The notes: generated from the letters alone by a model not told the origin. A DNA stretch of 64,000 bases from Amblyornis subalaris (GCA_018881555.1 JACAXG010000112.1:186001-250000), one strand, 5' to 3'; shown: positions 37,170 through 51,429, numbered from the stretch's first letter. Numbers and translations: made by a program.

Positions 37170-39685
37170 ACCTTTTGCTTTTTCCAAGTGGAAGATAATA
37201 CCCCCATGTAATAGCTAGTAAATATCCCCATGTCATCTTCCTATGGTTGCCCTTTTTGTAATATTTTCCACTCTTGAAAGCTCAGCCCAATCACGCTGTT
37301 TTGCATGTCTCACAATTTCCAACAGAAAAAGTGATATATTTACATTAGGACTCACTCCTGTTACTTCTTGTTTACTTGCTTTTTCCCCAGCATTATACTC
37401 TGTAATTTTGGCCTGGGGCTACAAAAAATTATATGTACACATGCTGCTTGGTTAAATTCATTGGTCTCTGCCTGATACAGTGTGAATGCTGTGGGTTATC
37501 TCTTAGATAGCCTATCCAGGCTGCTGATTTCATTCCACAAAGATATTTTATTATTAAGTTATTAGATGTTAGACTCTCACCAGACCAATGAACCCATTTA
37601 AATATCTGTGCCCTGTCAAATATATGTAATACTGCCTTGATGGGAAGAGGACCTTTGAGAAAGAAATGTCCAGACAACCAATTTAAGAAACTTCTGTGTT
37701 TCAAAGGAAGTGGGGAAGACTGAGTGCAGTTCAAAGAGTGTGGAAGTATGTGATGTTTTATAGTTGCCTTTTCTGCTTGTGAACAGTTCCTTTATCTGAT
37801 GCTGTTCATACTGGAGACAGGAACAGTGACCTGTGTTTGCTGTCCTAGAGGATATTTTTTCAGATAGAAATATAAGCTTGTATTTCAGCACTGACTAGTA
37901 GGGACTGCTGGCTTTTCTCACACAGTGTGCCTTTATATGTGTCAGTCCTGTTCTTTAGGAAAAATTAGCAACTTCCGGGGTCTTTTTGTGGGTGGAATAG
38001 CTACGATTGCAATGAAAGGATAAGCTCTGTGAAGAACTGAGGGAGACATGCATACCAGTATTTTTAATGTTTTGACCTTGCAATATCATGAGACTACCAT
38101 GAAGCTGAACCATTCTGACTGGATGCCGAGACATTTGTAACATTTTCCATTATGTGAATGGAAGAACAAAATGTCCTTGGGTAAATGAATCACTGTTAAA
38201 AATATCCATCTATAGTGGGAGATAAGTGTCACTTGGACACCTGCTTTAAATGAATGAGCCTCAATTTCAAGTGCCCTAATCACTAGACTAGAATCAAGGT
38301 CCCTTTTTCTGTGATTTAATATGAAGATTCCTACTTGTATGTTCAGCAGCTCAGCTTCAAAGGAAAAGGTGATGGGCAAAGACAATCACTGCTTGGTGAT
38401 TAAGTCACCCTTTTCAGATGAGAGAAGTGCAAATTCAGTCTTTTGCAAGCAGCAGGAGAACTAGAATGCATGTCTAGGGATGACAGCTTTATGAACATGA
38501 GTGTTTACAAATTTATGCTGTGTTGGAAACCAGGAAGACTGAGATGTCAGTAGAATGAACCCTACAAAAAAATTTAGGAAGGTTTATATAATCTAAAGCA
38601 TTTCTTGAAATGAATGCTTAAGGTAATTTAATGTTGTTGTTTTAATATTTAGGTAATATCAGTATAGCTAACCATACTTANAATAGCTTTTTCAAGCTTT
38701 TAAGTGCTTATTATACTGTCAATTCTGCCTGAAGAAATGTTTTTTTACAGAAAGAAAAAGTCACCAAGAAGATTATCACTATGAAAACCTTGTTAGATAC
38801 AGTTGGAAAGTCATTCAGTGTGTTTACCCATTAAAATAGTTCACATTTTCTAGTGTTTGGAAAGGACTCTGGTTCTAATTCATACAAAATAGCTTTCTTA
38901 ATGTTATTATAATTGCAGAAGAAATCACAGTACATGAAAAATTCAAAAGAACTGTTTAGAAAATCAAGAATATAGGGATTCAAAGTTCTTCATGTAGTGC
39001 TTTTTTTTCTACAAGAGATAATTTTACTAGTGCTGTGAAGTAGTAAGCATCTTTAATAGGGAAAAAGGGCAAGAAAACAGAAATCCCCACAAGTCCTTCC
39101 AAAATAAATTTATTGCAAAACATGCTCAACCAACTGCTATTGGTGTTCATCTTGCTCAGGTGTATTATATATATGTGTTCAACTCAGAACTCTAGTCTTA
39201 GCAGGTCTCCTACAGCTCCCCTTTACTCCTATTCATGGGGAAATAGAAACTCTTCAGAAGACTATTCACGAAATAAAAGTAAATTACTCATCTGTTCTTA
39301 ACATGGCAAGAAAAGCTTTCCTTATAATACGGAATGCTCCTGCATGTGTGTTTATCTACATGTCTAAAATGTGTGTGGCTTCAAATAAGAATTAAATTGG
39401 GAATGTGAATGATAGAAAAGTGTATTTGATATTTTCAGAGGCAGCTCTACAACAATAACTCCATAATAAAGCATGTACATTTTTTTAAAACAAAGTGAAA
39501 CTTTTCAGACTGTGGAGGTCAATACATAAGAACTAGATACTCATCTGATGTAAAATAATGAAGCACCATTGATTTCCTACATCACATACCTTTNCAGAAT
39601 GGTTTAGAAACTCTTATTCATATTGAATTATTGAGTGTACTTTCATTCAAATTCACTGCAACATAAGAAAAACTTTTAGCCTTTA
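37170..39685. other. Gene-free stretch
   Basis: AT-rich sequence between the two sense CR1 copies. Minus-strand frames 37429-37734 and 38086-38385 reach about 100 codons but show no recognisable domain and are probably chance. Confidence 0.5.
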
Positions 39686-40018
39686 GAGAGTGTCCAAAGG
39701 AGGGCAACAAAGATGGTGAAGGGCCTTGAGGGGAAGCAGCATGAGGAGCAGCTGAGGTCCCTTGGTCTGTTTACCCTGGAGGAGACCAAGGGGAGATTTC
39801 ACCGCAGTCTACAGGTTCCTCATGAGGGGAAGAGGAGAGGCAGACACTGATCTCTTCTCTGTGGTGACCAGTGACAGGACATGAGGGAATGGCCTGAAGT
39901 TGTGTCAGGGGAGGTTTAGGTTGGATATTAGAAGAAGGTTTTTCACCCAGAGGGTGGTTGGGCACTGGAACAGGCTCCCCAGGGAAGCAGTCACAGCACC
40001 AGCCTAAGAGAGTTCTAG
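39686..40018 (+). mobile_element. CR1 LINE fragment, sense, 3' end lost
   Basis: It starts with GAGAGTGTCCAAAGGAGGGC, further upstream in the RT C-terminal coding region than the 36786 copy. It runs through the same coding part (GGATATTAGAAGAAGGTTTT at about 39917) to the CCCCAGGGAAG motif at 39977-39987. The sequence then degenerates near 40018 without reaching the 3' untranslated end or octamer tail, so the 3' part has been deleted. Frame breaks make it non-functional. Confidence 0.9.
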
Positions 40019-41776
40019 AAGATTAATCTGAAGCATTTTTCTTGACTAAGCAGCCTCAGTATTTAGAACATAGGGTACTCCAAAAGAGCATTTCTAATTT
40101 TACAATAAATACAATTTGTGTCTTAATGTGGTATTGCAAAATAAAATTTTCAAAACTTTTAGTTTATAACCCTGCTAATCTTGGCAGAGCTGTGTCATTT
40201 CCTTCTTCCCTATAACTCTGAGGAGAAATCTGTCATTTCACCAATATGAGACTGAGGGAACTGGGCCTAAAAAAATATATTAAGGAATAAAGATGCTTTT
40301 AGGTAAATTGTGACCAGATGGTTTCACTGAATAAATGTCAATGTTCATCATTCTGAAAATTAGTAGTTTGGAATATAGCCACTTGATCTGTGCCCTTTGA
40401 GCAAGGTACTTCTCATGAACCACTCCATTCCTTTAAAATAGAAAAAATAAATATTCTTGAAAGCATGGTGCTTACACCTATGCACCAATAATATCTAGTA
40501 ATTCTCCAAATGTACTGCATTCTACTGATGACTTCTCAACCCCTCAAAAAGCCGAGTTTGGGGTTTGGATTTTTTTTTCCCCACCTGGAAATACAAAGTT
40601 ATGTATATAAGAAAGCTTTAATTTTTAAGGAAATTTCTGACACACAAACTGGTTTCTTTTCTCGAAAAAAAAAGTCAAGAAGAAAAAGTATTATCAACTA
40701 AATTTATATCTCTGCATATGAAATGTCCCAGCTACATCATGCCATCCTGAGTTGAAATAACAGCAAATGTCAAATTCTGGAGTGTTTCAGAGGTCATACA
40801 AATATAATTCAAAGACATGATGTTTATGTGAATTCTAGAATGTTTTAAACAAACTTGGAAGTTTTTTGTTAATTTTTTGTTCTTACGAAACCTTGATCTG
40901 TTAAGATTAATACAATAATTTTTTTCATTATTGTCATAATTTTTTTTATTTTGGAAAAAAAGAAATTGTAAAGTAAAGTAAAAATTGAAAGAAAGTAGTT
41001 TTTGAAATAGTATTTCCTTTAGCCTGATTTATAAAAGGAAAAATAATAAAATTATGCATTTCACATAATATGGTATTTTTTACCTAAACCTTTAACCTTT
41101 AATAAATTATTAATAATAAATTACTCTTTATTTTGATGATTGTAGAATACGATTAAATACCTCACTTTATATAAAAACAAAGGTACCACCATACTACAAA
41201 CAGGTTGTGTAAGCAGCTCCTTGGTAGTCTCAGAGCCCGCATGTATGTTTCACATACAGGTCAGAATTGTCAGAATGGTTTTGGNTGCTTTGATTCCATT
41301 AGCATTAATGAGCTTTTTCAACTACATTGCCTATGTTTCATTGGTAGTAGTAAGACAAGTATTGGCACAAATTGTTGCAGGATGCACATGAGCTGAAGTG
41401 CCAAGTGGAAGCAAACAGCAGACACAGAGTAGGCACATATGTTGTGATAATGTTTACTGATAGCTATATCCTATTCCTTAATAGCATCAACTAGACATAA
41501 AGACGGAAGAATCTGAAATGGAAATGGACTCGTAAAATAGAGTAGGACACTCCAGGGAAGGTCAGTTGCAAACAGAAGCGGCTAAAGGAGGCAGAAATTC
41601 ATGAAGTGATTTTTGGGCTCTCCTTCCCAAGGGGTGCTGCTGCTTCTCACACAGGTAGCTAAGACAGATGTTTATTCCTAGAAGCTCTAGCAGTTTCTAA
41701 CAGCCCCTGGGAGCTAATCCTACTGAAAAGGTGCTTACATCTGCTATCTTCAGCCATATTAAAATTCTTATTTTAG

Positions 41777-42157
41777 AGTTGGGAATTGTCAAGCACCTCT
41801 TCAGCTGGCACCAGGGAAAGCATCACCAGCTGGGAGCACAGCAAACAGAGGCAGCAATTTGTGCAGCAGTTGAGGTGGAAGGTGTCCAAAAACTCTCTTG
41901 AATATGGGATGGCTCAATGCTGGCAGTGACATGCCACAGGGCATGGATCCCAGCAGCAGCGGAAGCAGCTACCCCAGCATATCAGACACCACTAGAACTC
42001 TCATTAAATTCTGCAAGGAGGACACGGCCATCCAACATAGAGCATGGAGTGTTTGAATGCGTTTCTGTGAGCCTTGGGCAGGCAGAGATGGTGGCCCTGA
42101 GGGAGGTTTGCTTGGGCTGGGACGTCATTAAGTTAAGTACTGCAGGAGGAGGTGAGT
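41777..42157 (+). other. Possible non-coding exon bounded by splice-like sites
   Basis: TTCTTATTTTAG (ending 41776) is a reasonable splice acceptor, and GGAG/GTGAGT at 42148-42157 is a strong donor consensus. The intervening 375 bases are clearly GC-richer than the flanks. The best frame (ATG at 41917) runs 88 codons across the donor, and an in-frame stop lies just upstream of it, so the segment is not open throughout. If real, it would more likely be a lncRNA or untranslated exon. Chance remains likely. Confidence 0.15.
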
Positions 42158-42509
42158 GGCAGTCTGCACAAGTTGATTTTTAATATGTGTCAGTGATAGA
42201 TATAGATGATCAAACTTTGTATCAGGCCTAATTTTGCATTATTAAAAGGGAGGGAGGAATAAAAATAAAGCAAGCCTCGAGTTTTTCATTGGTCAGATTT
42301 GTGTGGTTTTTGATTAAGTAGGATGTTTAATCCAAAAATCAGTGTGGCTGAAATGACTTTTCTTTCGGTTTGTTTTCGATTTCATTGGACATAGCTATCA
42401 GATGACTCCAAAATTGTAAATCAGTTCATACAACCTTATCTTTGCTTTTGTTATATACCAATGAGTTACGGCAATAACAAATACATCATCTGCTGGAAGC
42501 ATCTCATAA

Positions 42510-42620
42510 AAAAATCCCAAAACAACAAAGAAAACAAACAAAAAAAAACCAAAAAACCCCTAAACCAACCAACCAAATAAACAAAAAACCCCACAGCAAA
42601 ACAAAACCCCAGAAAAACAA
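42510..42620. repeat. A/C-rich low-complexity tract
   Basis: Runs of AAACAAAC, CCAACCAACC and AAAACCCC without a fixed period. It is strongly strand-asymmetric (almost no G or T). Similar smaller tracts occur near 2860 and 8616. Confidence 0.8.
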
Positions 42621-45600
42621 CACTGAAACTCTTCCTCCAGTTTTCCTAGAAATAAAATGTGACTATTGGTATCTATATTTTTCTGTGTAGAACCTCTACT
42701 AGGATATAAAGTTACATGAAAATTTCCTTTCATCTGTTTTAGCTCTCCGATCTGAAGAAAAAAAAATAAAAAAAGAAATTAAAAAAATAAATAAAATTTT
42801 ACCTCCTTAGATGAAATAAAAATTTCACCATCTGTAGTAACAGAACATATGAAACAGCATCTGCTAAAATTAACTAAGCGTAGATAGACAAATTGACTGA
42901 TCTAGAAAACTCATGCCCAAGAATCTTAAGGGAAGTAGCAAATTAGTGTGATAATAACACAATTGGTTTTACCCTTTGAACTGTAAATATGTTATGACTA
43001 ACTGAATAGCTGAATTATCTCCAAACCACTTATTTTAGTTTTTTAATAACTCAGAAGGAAACTGGAGACATTTCAAAGGCTCAGAGGACTAAAACCAGTA
43101 ACAATATTTGAATTACAATGCAGAAAAGGCCCAGGGAGCCATAGGCTGCTTAGGCAGATGCTTATCTTTGATAAAATAACCGATTTGTGGCTATCAAAGA
43201 AGAATCAGAAAAAAGGTTTCAGCAAAAAATCAAGCTATATATTTTGAATCCCCTGTTTCCAGATGGGGAGGGACTGCCCAGATTTGATGCTAAGAGTCTT
43301 CTTCTACCCTTGGAGCACATAATTTTATAAATACTCTTTTTATCCCTGCTTAGCTTTTTATCCTTGCTTTATTGCCCTTAGCTTTTTCATAATTTTTCAT
43401 AATCACAACATACATGATTGGGGACCAAAGTGACTGTAACATTTGGAGACAATTTCTTAGACCTAGGAAGGATGAGGTAGTACAAACACTTTTCCTNTTT
43501 TTTTTTTCAGTACGAAACATGCATTATCGAATATAAGGAAAAAAAAAAAAACCAAAACCAAAAAAAGCTGAATTCATTTAAAGAATTCCTTGAGAATTCA
43601 TTAATTCACTTAGAAAAACACTGAAATACAGAAAAGAGGTAAAAGAAATCTCAACAATAATCTACTTAAAAAAATTATCATTTATTGATGACTCTAAATA
43701 AAGGAAGGCCAGGTACTGCTCTCTGGCCATGCATCTCAGCTCCATGGAGGATCATTCACAGTATTTGGACTTGCTTACTTTTAAAAGTTGAATTTAACCT
43801 GCTGTGGGGCCATATGTTGTAAATTAATTATTGCTGTGATTTTTTTTTCAGACCAGAATTTGGTATAAAGAGGGGATTCCATTGCTTGATTATCAGAGAC
43901 CTTTTTTGTATGGAACTCAACACATGGTATCCATGCTGCTTTCATTGTATGATGACCTGCAAATGTTTCTGCATATGCAAACCTTCCCCACAAATACCAA
44001 ACCCACCATCCTTAGGATTCAAAAGAACACTGGAAGGAAGTTGTTGTGTAACAGTTTCAACTTGGTTATTAACACGATTTTTCTGCATTAGATTATTTAA
44101 ATATCAGAACTAAAAATAACTTCTTAGCTTCATACATATGCTGTGGATTTTTTGGTTAAAACATGATTTAGAGTGCAAAAAAGGCCCCGTTTGCCATCCG
44201 AAGACTTCACCCTTCTATACTACAGTTTTAATATAGGGCTATAATATAGATAGTTAATTCCACACAAGACATGTTATCATTAGGTACTGGTCAAAAAAAA
44301 TCCGTAACATCAAAGGGCATTCCACCANACAATGTATACAGCTAGGCTGAAGCTAAAACCATTCAGACAACAGTCTCGCTGTTAGAGAAGTGCTTTTGTT
44401 GTAAAGCAGATGAACACAAAGGGCCAGGCTGGCCTAGACATATCCATGCAAAGCAAGACCAATAACTCTTGTCCTGCGTCCTTGCAGAATCAATGAGAAG
44501 CCTGTGACCTGTTGCCAGCAATGGCAATACCAAGATACAGAGCTACAAGTCATGCAGAATTCTTTCAAAGTCCTCAAAATCAAGCTAGTTGTCCAAATGA
44601 GACATTAAGTGCATTGAATAAAGACATTCTTGTTTACTTATCTCATGTGGGTTTTCTATGAATAACATTACTGCAGTAGATTTTAGATCACTTTTTTAAT
44701 TATCTTTTACTTCCAGGTAATTTATACGTATTTGTCATCTAATCAGTTGATCTATATCTCATCTTTCTGTAGCTATCTGTTCTTACCAAAATAGAAAATG
44801 CATAGTTGACTTAATTGAATACTGACTCTAACTTCTTCAATATTTTTTCCTAATTTTTCAAAATAATTCTGAATTCCAGTTACTGTCTCTCTTATTTCCT
44901 TCATATGGCATACAACTGTTTTCTGAAAACTGAAATGGAGACATTTTATTCACTAAAAAAATATGTGAATGAAGCAAAATGACCTGTGTCATACTGGAGG
45001 TCAGATCAGATGTTTTGAAAGCCCTTCAGGCTTTAAAACCAAGGAAATCTCTATAAAATATATGAAGTTTCAAAATACATTTCACCATGGTAAATGACTG
45101 TCTGCTAAAGCATGAAGATAATAACTAAATAGTGGTCGCTTAAAGCCTTAACTCTAAATTTCCTTATCTATCACCAGATATTTCAGCTTAGTTGTATTTA
45201 CACAAAGATATATATCTAACAGTTTATGCTATGTCTTATCTAACAGTTACAATACTTTTGAGATTAATAAATTCTCTCTAGAAGTTCTTAAAGATCTGCA
45301 GCCTGTTATTCAATACCTCATACAACCCCCAACAGTGCATTTTCTAACAGTGCATTGAAATGGGAAACAAGACATTGATGCTCTCATTTTATAAGGCAGT
45401 GTTATACAAGTAAAGTTCAAGTTATTACAATTAATAGCTGTAATATATGTAATAACTACAATTAAAAGCCTTGCTGGCAAATAGGAGATATTAGTGGAAG
45501 ATATTAGAGAATTCTCCCTATGCTGCCTAACACTCAAACTGCATACATTTAGAAATGCCTCTGCATTTGACTCAAGAGTTGGGAAAAAAAAAACCAAAAA

Positions 45601-46110
45601 AGAAAACTAAACCACAGAGGACAATGCATCTTTCCTGCTATATTCCTGCACCTCATCCAAGTAATCTTGACCTCATTTTTTTCCGGTGTTTGACATAATG
45701 AAGAGTTGAAATCACAATCACAGACCATTAAAAAGATGTAGATGGGAAAAACTTATGGCTGAGAATACCAAGTACAAGGTTCTTCTACAAGGTCATGCAG
45801 ACAGAACACTCAGAAAAGTAGCTGAAAATGGAACATAAGAAATCAAAAATGTTCAGAGACAATTCACAGTGACGAAACCAAACAAAGACTTAAAAATATA
45901 GACATAAAACATATAGTATAAAGAAATATTTTAGAATCTAATTTTACATTTAGCTAAAACAATAATTAGTAGCTGCTCAAATCAATTTAATTATGGGAAT
46001 GAGGATAAAATTACAGGAAACCTTGAAAAAAAGTATTGAGAAATACTTTTCTCAATGCCTCTATGAGAGCACTTTCTGCTTTCTTTTAAAACATTTTGGG
46101 TTTTTTTTAA

Positions 46111-46380
46111 ATCATAGAACAGTTGGAAGGGACCTTGAAGGACGATCTGGTCCAACATTTTTTTGTGGGAGAGGGAGTGCAGACAAGATTATCTAGCACT
46201 GNGTCTTGAAAACCTCCAGAGATGGGGACTCTACCACATTGCTGNGGAGGTTGTTCCCACCGTAAAAAAATTCTTTCTTATATCAAAATAAAATGTTTNC
46301 CAGTGCAACTTATACCCATTTCTGCTTGTCTTCATGTGGCTTCTTATGAAGAGTCATGCTCTTTGTAGCCACCCTACTTA
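46111..46380 (-). mobile_element. CR1 LINE 3' fragment, antisense, diverged
   Basis: The plus strand starts ATCATAGAACAGTTGGAAGG, the complement of a CR1 3' end. It continues with recognisable but decayed untranslated and coding parts, including CAGAGATGGGGACTCTACCAC and TTCTTTCTTATATC, ending near CTTTGTAGCCACCCTACTTAG. It contains three Ns. It is older than its neighbour at 46551. Confidence 0.8.
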
Positions 46381-46550
46381 GAATTCTCTTGAATTATTCA
46401 AAAAGAGAATGACTTCTTAAACCACCAGTTTGCAGCCACAAAATATTATGCTCTGTCTGTTTTACAGAAATTTTCCTCGATGACTTTTCTGCAATTTGCA
46501 TTCTCAATCCATTGTGACAGGAATTATTTATTAAATATATTGTGTATGTA

Positions 46551-46902
46551 CATAGAATCATAGAATGGTTTGTGTTGGAAGAGACCTTAAAAATCACATA
46601 GTTCTGACCTTTGTGCTGTGGGCAGGGAACCTTCCACTAGACCAGGTTGCTTAGAGCTCCATCCAACCCGATCTTGAACACCTCCAGGGGCGAAGAGTCC
46701 GCAACTTCTCTGAGTAATCTGTTTCAGTGCCTCACCATCCGTGTAGTAAAGAACCTCTTCCTAATACCTAATGTAAATCTACCCTCCTTCAGCTCTGGCC
46801 GTTTCCCCTTGTCCTATCACCACAGGCCCTTATGAAAAGTCCCTCTCCAGCTCTCTTGAAAGCCCCCTTTAGGTACTGGAAGGCTGCTGTAAGATCTCCC
46901 TC
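46551..46902 (-). mobile_element. CR1 LINE 3' fragment, antisense
   Basis: It begins CATAGAATCATAGAATGG, two complementary copies of the CR1 tail octamer. GTTGGAAGAGACCTTAAAAATC and the family's CCTCCAGGGGCGAAGAGTC segment follow, reaching GGTACTGGAAGGCTGC at about 46872-46887. The body is 5'-truncated at about 46902. It is of the same general type as 14446 and 61037 and lies in the same orientation as the older fragment 170 bases upstream. Confidence 0.9.
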
Positions 46903-49900
46903 ACAGTACAGTACCTGGCTATACAAGGGGTCCCTAATCTCAGTTTGGCTTTAGATGATATACCAATAGAATTAATACCAAGATGCTAATGTAGACTAAG
47001 AGGTACATAAACACTACAAGAAGGTAACTATTTTCATGGCATGTTTTCAGCTTGAAGCAGTATCGATTATGAGTTAACGGAAATAAAATTTACCTAATTT
47101 AGTTTTACATACTCGCGAGCAAAGACANGGAAGTTGCAAAAGAGCTTCAGTGAATGTGGTTGTAGCCACGTTTCCTCTGCTGCCAATAGCTAGATGTGGC
47201 TGCCACTACTTTTTACATCAGTAGAGCAAAAATAATTCCTGTAGATGTTTTGCTTTCTGCAAGAATTATCTGCAAGCCAGGCTGAGATGATAGAATGTAA
47301 ACTAAATATATCCACTTATAATTTATCTTGTTTTATGTGTTAAAAAATGTAAGAAAACCAAATGAGCTAAATGCTGAACTAATTTACAATTACCTCTCAG
47401 TGGGTTCTGAATCTGGTCCATAGTGCATAAACACTGGATAAAATGAGAGAACACAAATTAATAAAGAGTGCACTGCTTAAAGCATCAGAAAACAGTCCTT
47501 CCTAAAGACTAATTACAAATTAAAAGATGGCTATCAAATTAACCATGCTTCAGGCAAGCAGAAAATGGAATGGATTATAAATAAAGGAATTAATACTACG
47601 TCTTCTTCTCACTTTTTCATTTTAAAGCACTAATTACAAATTACTCTGAAGATGCAACACCAAATCAGTTGCTGTTTTATTGTCTCTCTGCACTAGGGAA
47701 CAGATAGAGCATAACAGTATTTGCCTACAGAGCAGAAAATGTTTCTCTTGAATCGTCTCATGTAGCATTAATTTAGTAACATATGCAAGTTGGTTTTGAA
47801 TTATGTTTGATGGAGTTTGGAGTTGCCTGGAGTTTGTTTATAAAACTATGGAAAAACAGAGCTGAAGCAGGCTGTTATTGCCTTATCTCAGGAACCGTCG
47901 CNCTAGCTGAGCCTCTTTCAAAGAAATTGTCATCTACAGCATGCTGTCCCCTTTGCAAAAAGGCTTCTTTGGAAATTGTTAAGGAAATACTTCACCAGTA
48001 ATTTTTCCCTAATATCGAATATTTTGGTGAAAATTAGTATTTTTTTCTAAATAAACAGGAAGGTTACTATCTCAGTCTTTCAAATAGTCTTCTATATTTT
48101 GAAGATTGGGATCAATCTTTTCCCCTCAAACATTAAAAAAATACAATTTTTTTCAGTCTTTGGTAATTATGAATGTTCTCTGGGATCCTGCATTTTATCC
48201 ACAATGATAATGAAATGCAAAGCTGAAAAAAGAAAGCCATATTCCACCCACAGAGTTAGCAGTGCTGAGTAANTCAATGGATTATTGTCTTTGATTTTTA
48301 TATTGCAACATGGCACTTCCTTCTTTCTTCTTTTTTATTTTTTTCTTTTAAAATTACATTATAAGTTTGTAACTAGTATTTTCTGAAGAATTTTTTATGA
48401 TAGCAGTTATTCCTTACTTTATACTTGTAAAAATTCCTTCTCTGTCATAAAAAATTAATTTGACTGTTGGACACAGTTTGGTCCTCTAAAATTTATATTG
48501 GCTGGTACTTGTCTCTTTAATAATTTCAATTGTCATCCCTGAGTGCTTAAACGTAACAATGTCTTAGGAAGTAATCTAAATATGTAGATCCAGCAGAATT
48601 CCAGCAGAGAACCATGGAATAAATATATCACTGTTACTTAAAACTCATCTTCCTTACCTGCTTGCATCTTCCTCCCCCATTTTTCCAAGTGTAAATTTCT
48701 TCTCACCAGGCTGACCAACCTATTGGCAAAAATGCTTTTGTGCCAGTGAATCAGGTAAATCATGTTTCTTTTCCTAGCAGCACTCAATTCTCAGAAAGGG
48801 TTGGGTGGTCATGAATTTCAAATCCCTGTCATCAAGATCAACTTGGAATCAGTTGTTGACTCATAGGATCCAACTCTGCCTCCTCAAGCCCCTCCCCTTA
48901 CTAGCAGGGTCAAAGACAAAACCACTTGGGACCTCGTGCTACAACCAGGTATGTATGCTTGATACTTTCAAAAATTCTCTTTAAAAAATCCACCTATGTT
49001 TTTAAAAATTCACCCTTATTTCAAAAACCTTATGCTGATTGAGGTGACCATAGTAAAACTGCCCTGAGAGACACATGTAAAATCTTCATTTCCCAGAGAG
49101 TCTCCAAGACATCACTTGAAAGGAAGGAGGCAGAAACGAATAAATAGAAGAATGATTAGGCAGATACTAAAAACAGCAGCAGAAACAGGTTTCATATTGA
49201 GAATTAACTTAGAAATATCTTCAAGGTTCAGCTTCTGCAAAAAGTATTCCATTCCAGCTAGAGCTGTACAAATAAAAAACATTTCCCCAGCCCAAAAGAA
49301 GCAATAGCTGGGTAGATTCATTTTCACATTCTGCATGCTGCAATATCTGCAAGAACAAGAGAGTGAAATATTATTTTAGGCAGCAAATGAGAACCATCCC
49401 ACTGTAATCCCCCATTAAAATTAGATCTTTTTTTTCCCAGAAGACAAAGAGTTCAATCAACNATTGCAGTTTAAATGCAATCCACATTATGTCTTTACCT
49501 ATATAAGAGGAATGTGGTAAAAGTGCTAAGGGTGATAGGCATCTGTTAGGAAAATGAGCTATATAAACACACACGTCATGCCATCAGCCAAGAAAATATT
49601 TGAAGTCACTGCAGCTCCTTTAGGGACAATGGGCCTGATTATCTACTACCTCAAAACTTAGAGAAATGCTACTGACAATGAAAGATGCTTCTGTTTAGAT
49701 GGGATAGCATTTTATGGCTGCTCAGTGGATAGCAAAGGCAAAGAAAAATGTATAAACTCATATTATTGACAAGATACTGCACAGAAGAAACCGAGAAATA
49801 TTTACTCTTAAAACACACAGTTGACCTTTAATTTTCTGTTGTCTTTTTTCTGATCTCTGTTCTACCCCTCTCCCCCTCAAAAGACTGACACTTTCTGGAA

Positions 49901-51403
49901 TGTGCTCACAGCTCTGCTTGTAATCAGTGGGAAGAGGTAGGTACCGTTAATGCCATTCACCAGATAACATAATAGACTTAATGTGATTAAAAAAAAAAAA
50001 AATTCTGCAAAGTTTCAGCCTTTTTCTTGTCCCACTAATTGAAGAGGAAACACAGAGAACCAACATTGATTAAGCAGTGGGCCTTTAACTAAATGTGGTT
50101 AAATTTGTCTCACTGTACATGGCTGACTCTTTTCTGTATTCACTTAAATATAAGTACGGAGAGACCTTGGATGTGGATGTGTGAGTGGCTCGTAGCAGCA
50201 GAGGATGCACAAAACCCCAACCCTTCGATCGTGATTTTATATTTGTTCAAGTCCAGTCTTTAAAACCTGCCTTGCCTTCTTGCCTTTCCTTTTTCTAAAC
50301 TACACTGATCTATGTAAATATGTTATGTTTCCATTGGCACTTATAAGCTCTAATAGCAGCAGAAATATATATTGGCGTAGTGTAAAGGATAGGATTTTTT
50401 TCATCACGTTCAGACATTATCATGCCAACTGCAATGTAAATTACTCTAAAGGTGAAGGGCACTGTACACTAAATGGAAATCATCCTTAAACTGTTCCTTA
50501 AATTCAGAAGATGCTTGGCTTCAGGTTTCCTTAATATAAATGCTTATTCATAGTAAGAGGACCAATCCATAAAATATGAATTGCTGTTAAATCACAAAAT
50601 AATTAACGACTTCNAAACAAACATGTTGCTATCCCATGCCTTAAATGATGCACACCTATAAAGCATCAATGCTTTCTGATTTCAAAATTACTAAATGGAA
50701 AATTAGTCCTAAAGAAGCTGGGCCAAATCGTCAACCTATGGAAAATGATAAAGTTTCATTGAAGGAAACTAGGAGGAACAGTATTTTAATCTTCTGAAGA
50801 TCTGATGCCAATTGCAATTTATCCCCACCACATAGATGCATCATGTTGAGTTAGTATAATTACAGATGTGTCCTTGTTGATTTCTGTTGCAGTTTTGTGC
50901 ACAAAACACCATCTTAAGTGCAAGATTCTTCTACTGTGTTTGTTAGTAGGTAACCTACAAAACCCCCTCGTTTTTAAAGTCCCTAATTCTGAGAGAAATT
51001 ATCTTTCTGATAAGGGTATTTATTTTGCCTTCCTGCAATGTTTTGCTTAGGTGATGTGTCAGTGCTGCCATGTAGCTTTACTTTTTGGTGATCAGTTCTC
51101 CTAAATTCAGAGTCTGAGTAATTAAAATAGAGGGCATCACACTGCAAGTGGTATACTTCAAAACTGGACCACTAGAGATCTGCTGAGGCAATGCCACCAG
51201 CCACAAAGTGGTATGGCCAAAGCCTGAAACAAATGCAAGTGGTCTTCTGTATATTGGTGAAATATTATGTCTACCTTTTAGCAACTAATCATACAATATA
51301 GCTTCAGTAAGAATTAATATATTACTATGAAGATAAACAGTAGGGAAAAGTAGCACTCATTTTTAATTTAAATCAAATCAGGAAACTTTTTATTGATTTA
51401 TTA
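46903..51403. other. Gene-free stretch
   Basis: AT-rich sequence with no recognised element. The 48690-48960 part is somewhat GC-richer and could hold an old degraded repeat, but I cannot place it. Open frames are short. Confidence 0.5.
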
Positions 51404-51429
51404 ATGACACATATTAACCAGCACTCAGG

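Larger units (their letters stand above)
40019..46110. other. Gene-free stretch
   Basis: About 6 kb, AT-rich. It includes an A/C-rich low-complexity run at about 42510-42620. A GC-richer patch at 41777-42157 is listed separately as a possible exon. No dispersed repeat is recognised. Confidence 0.5.
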
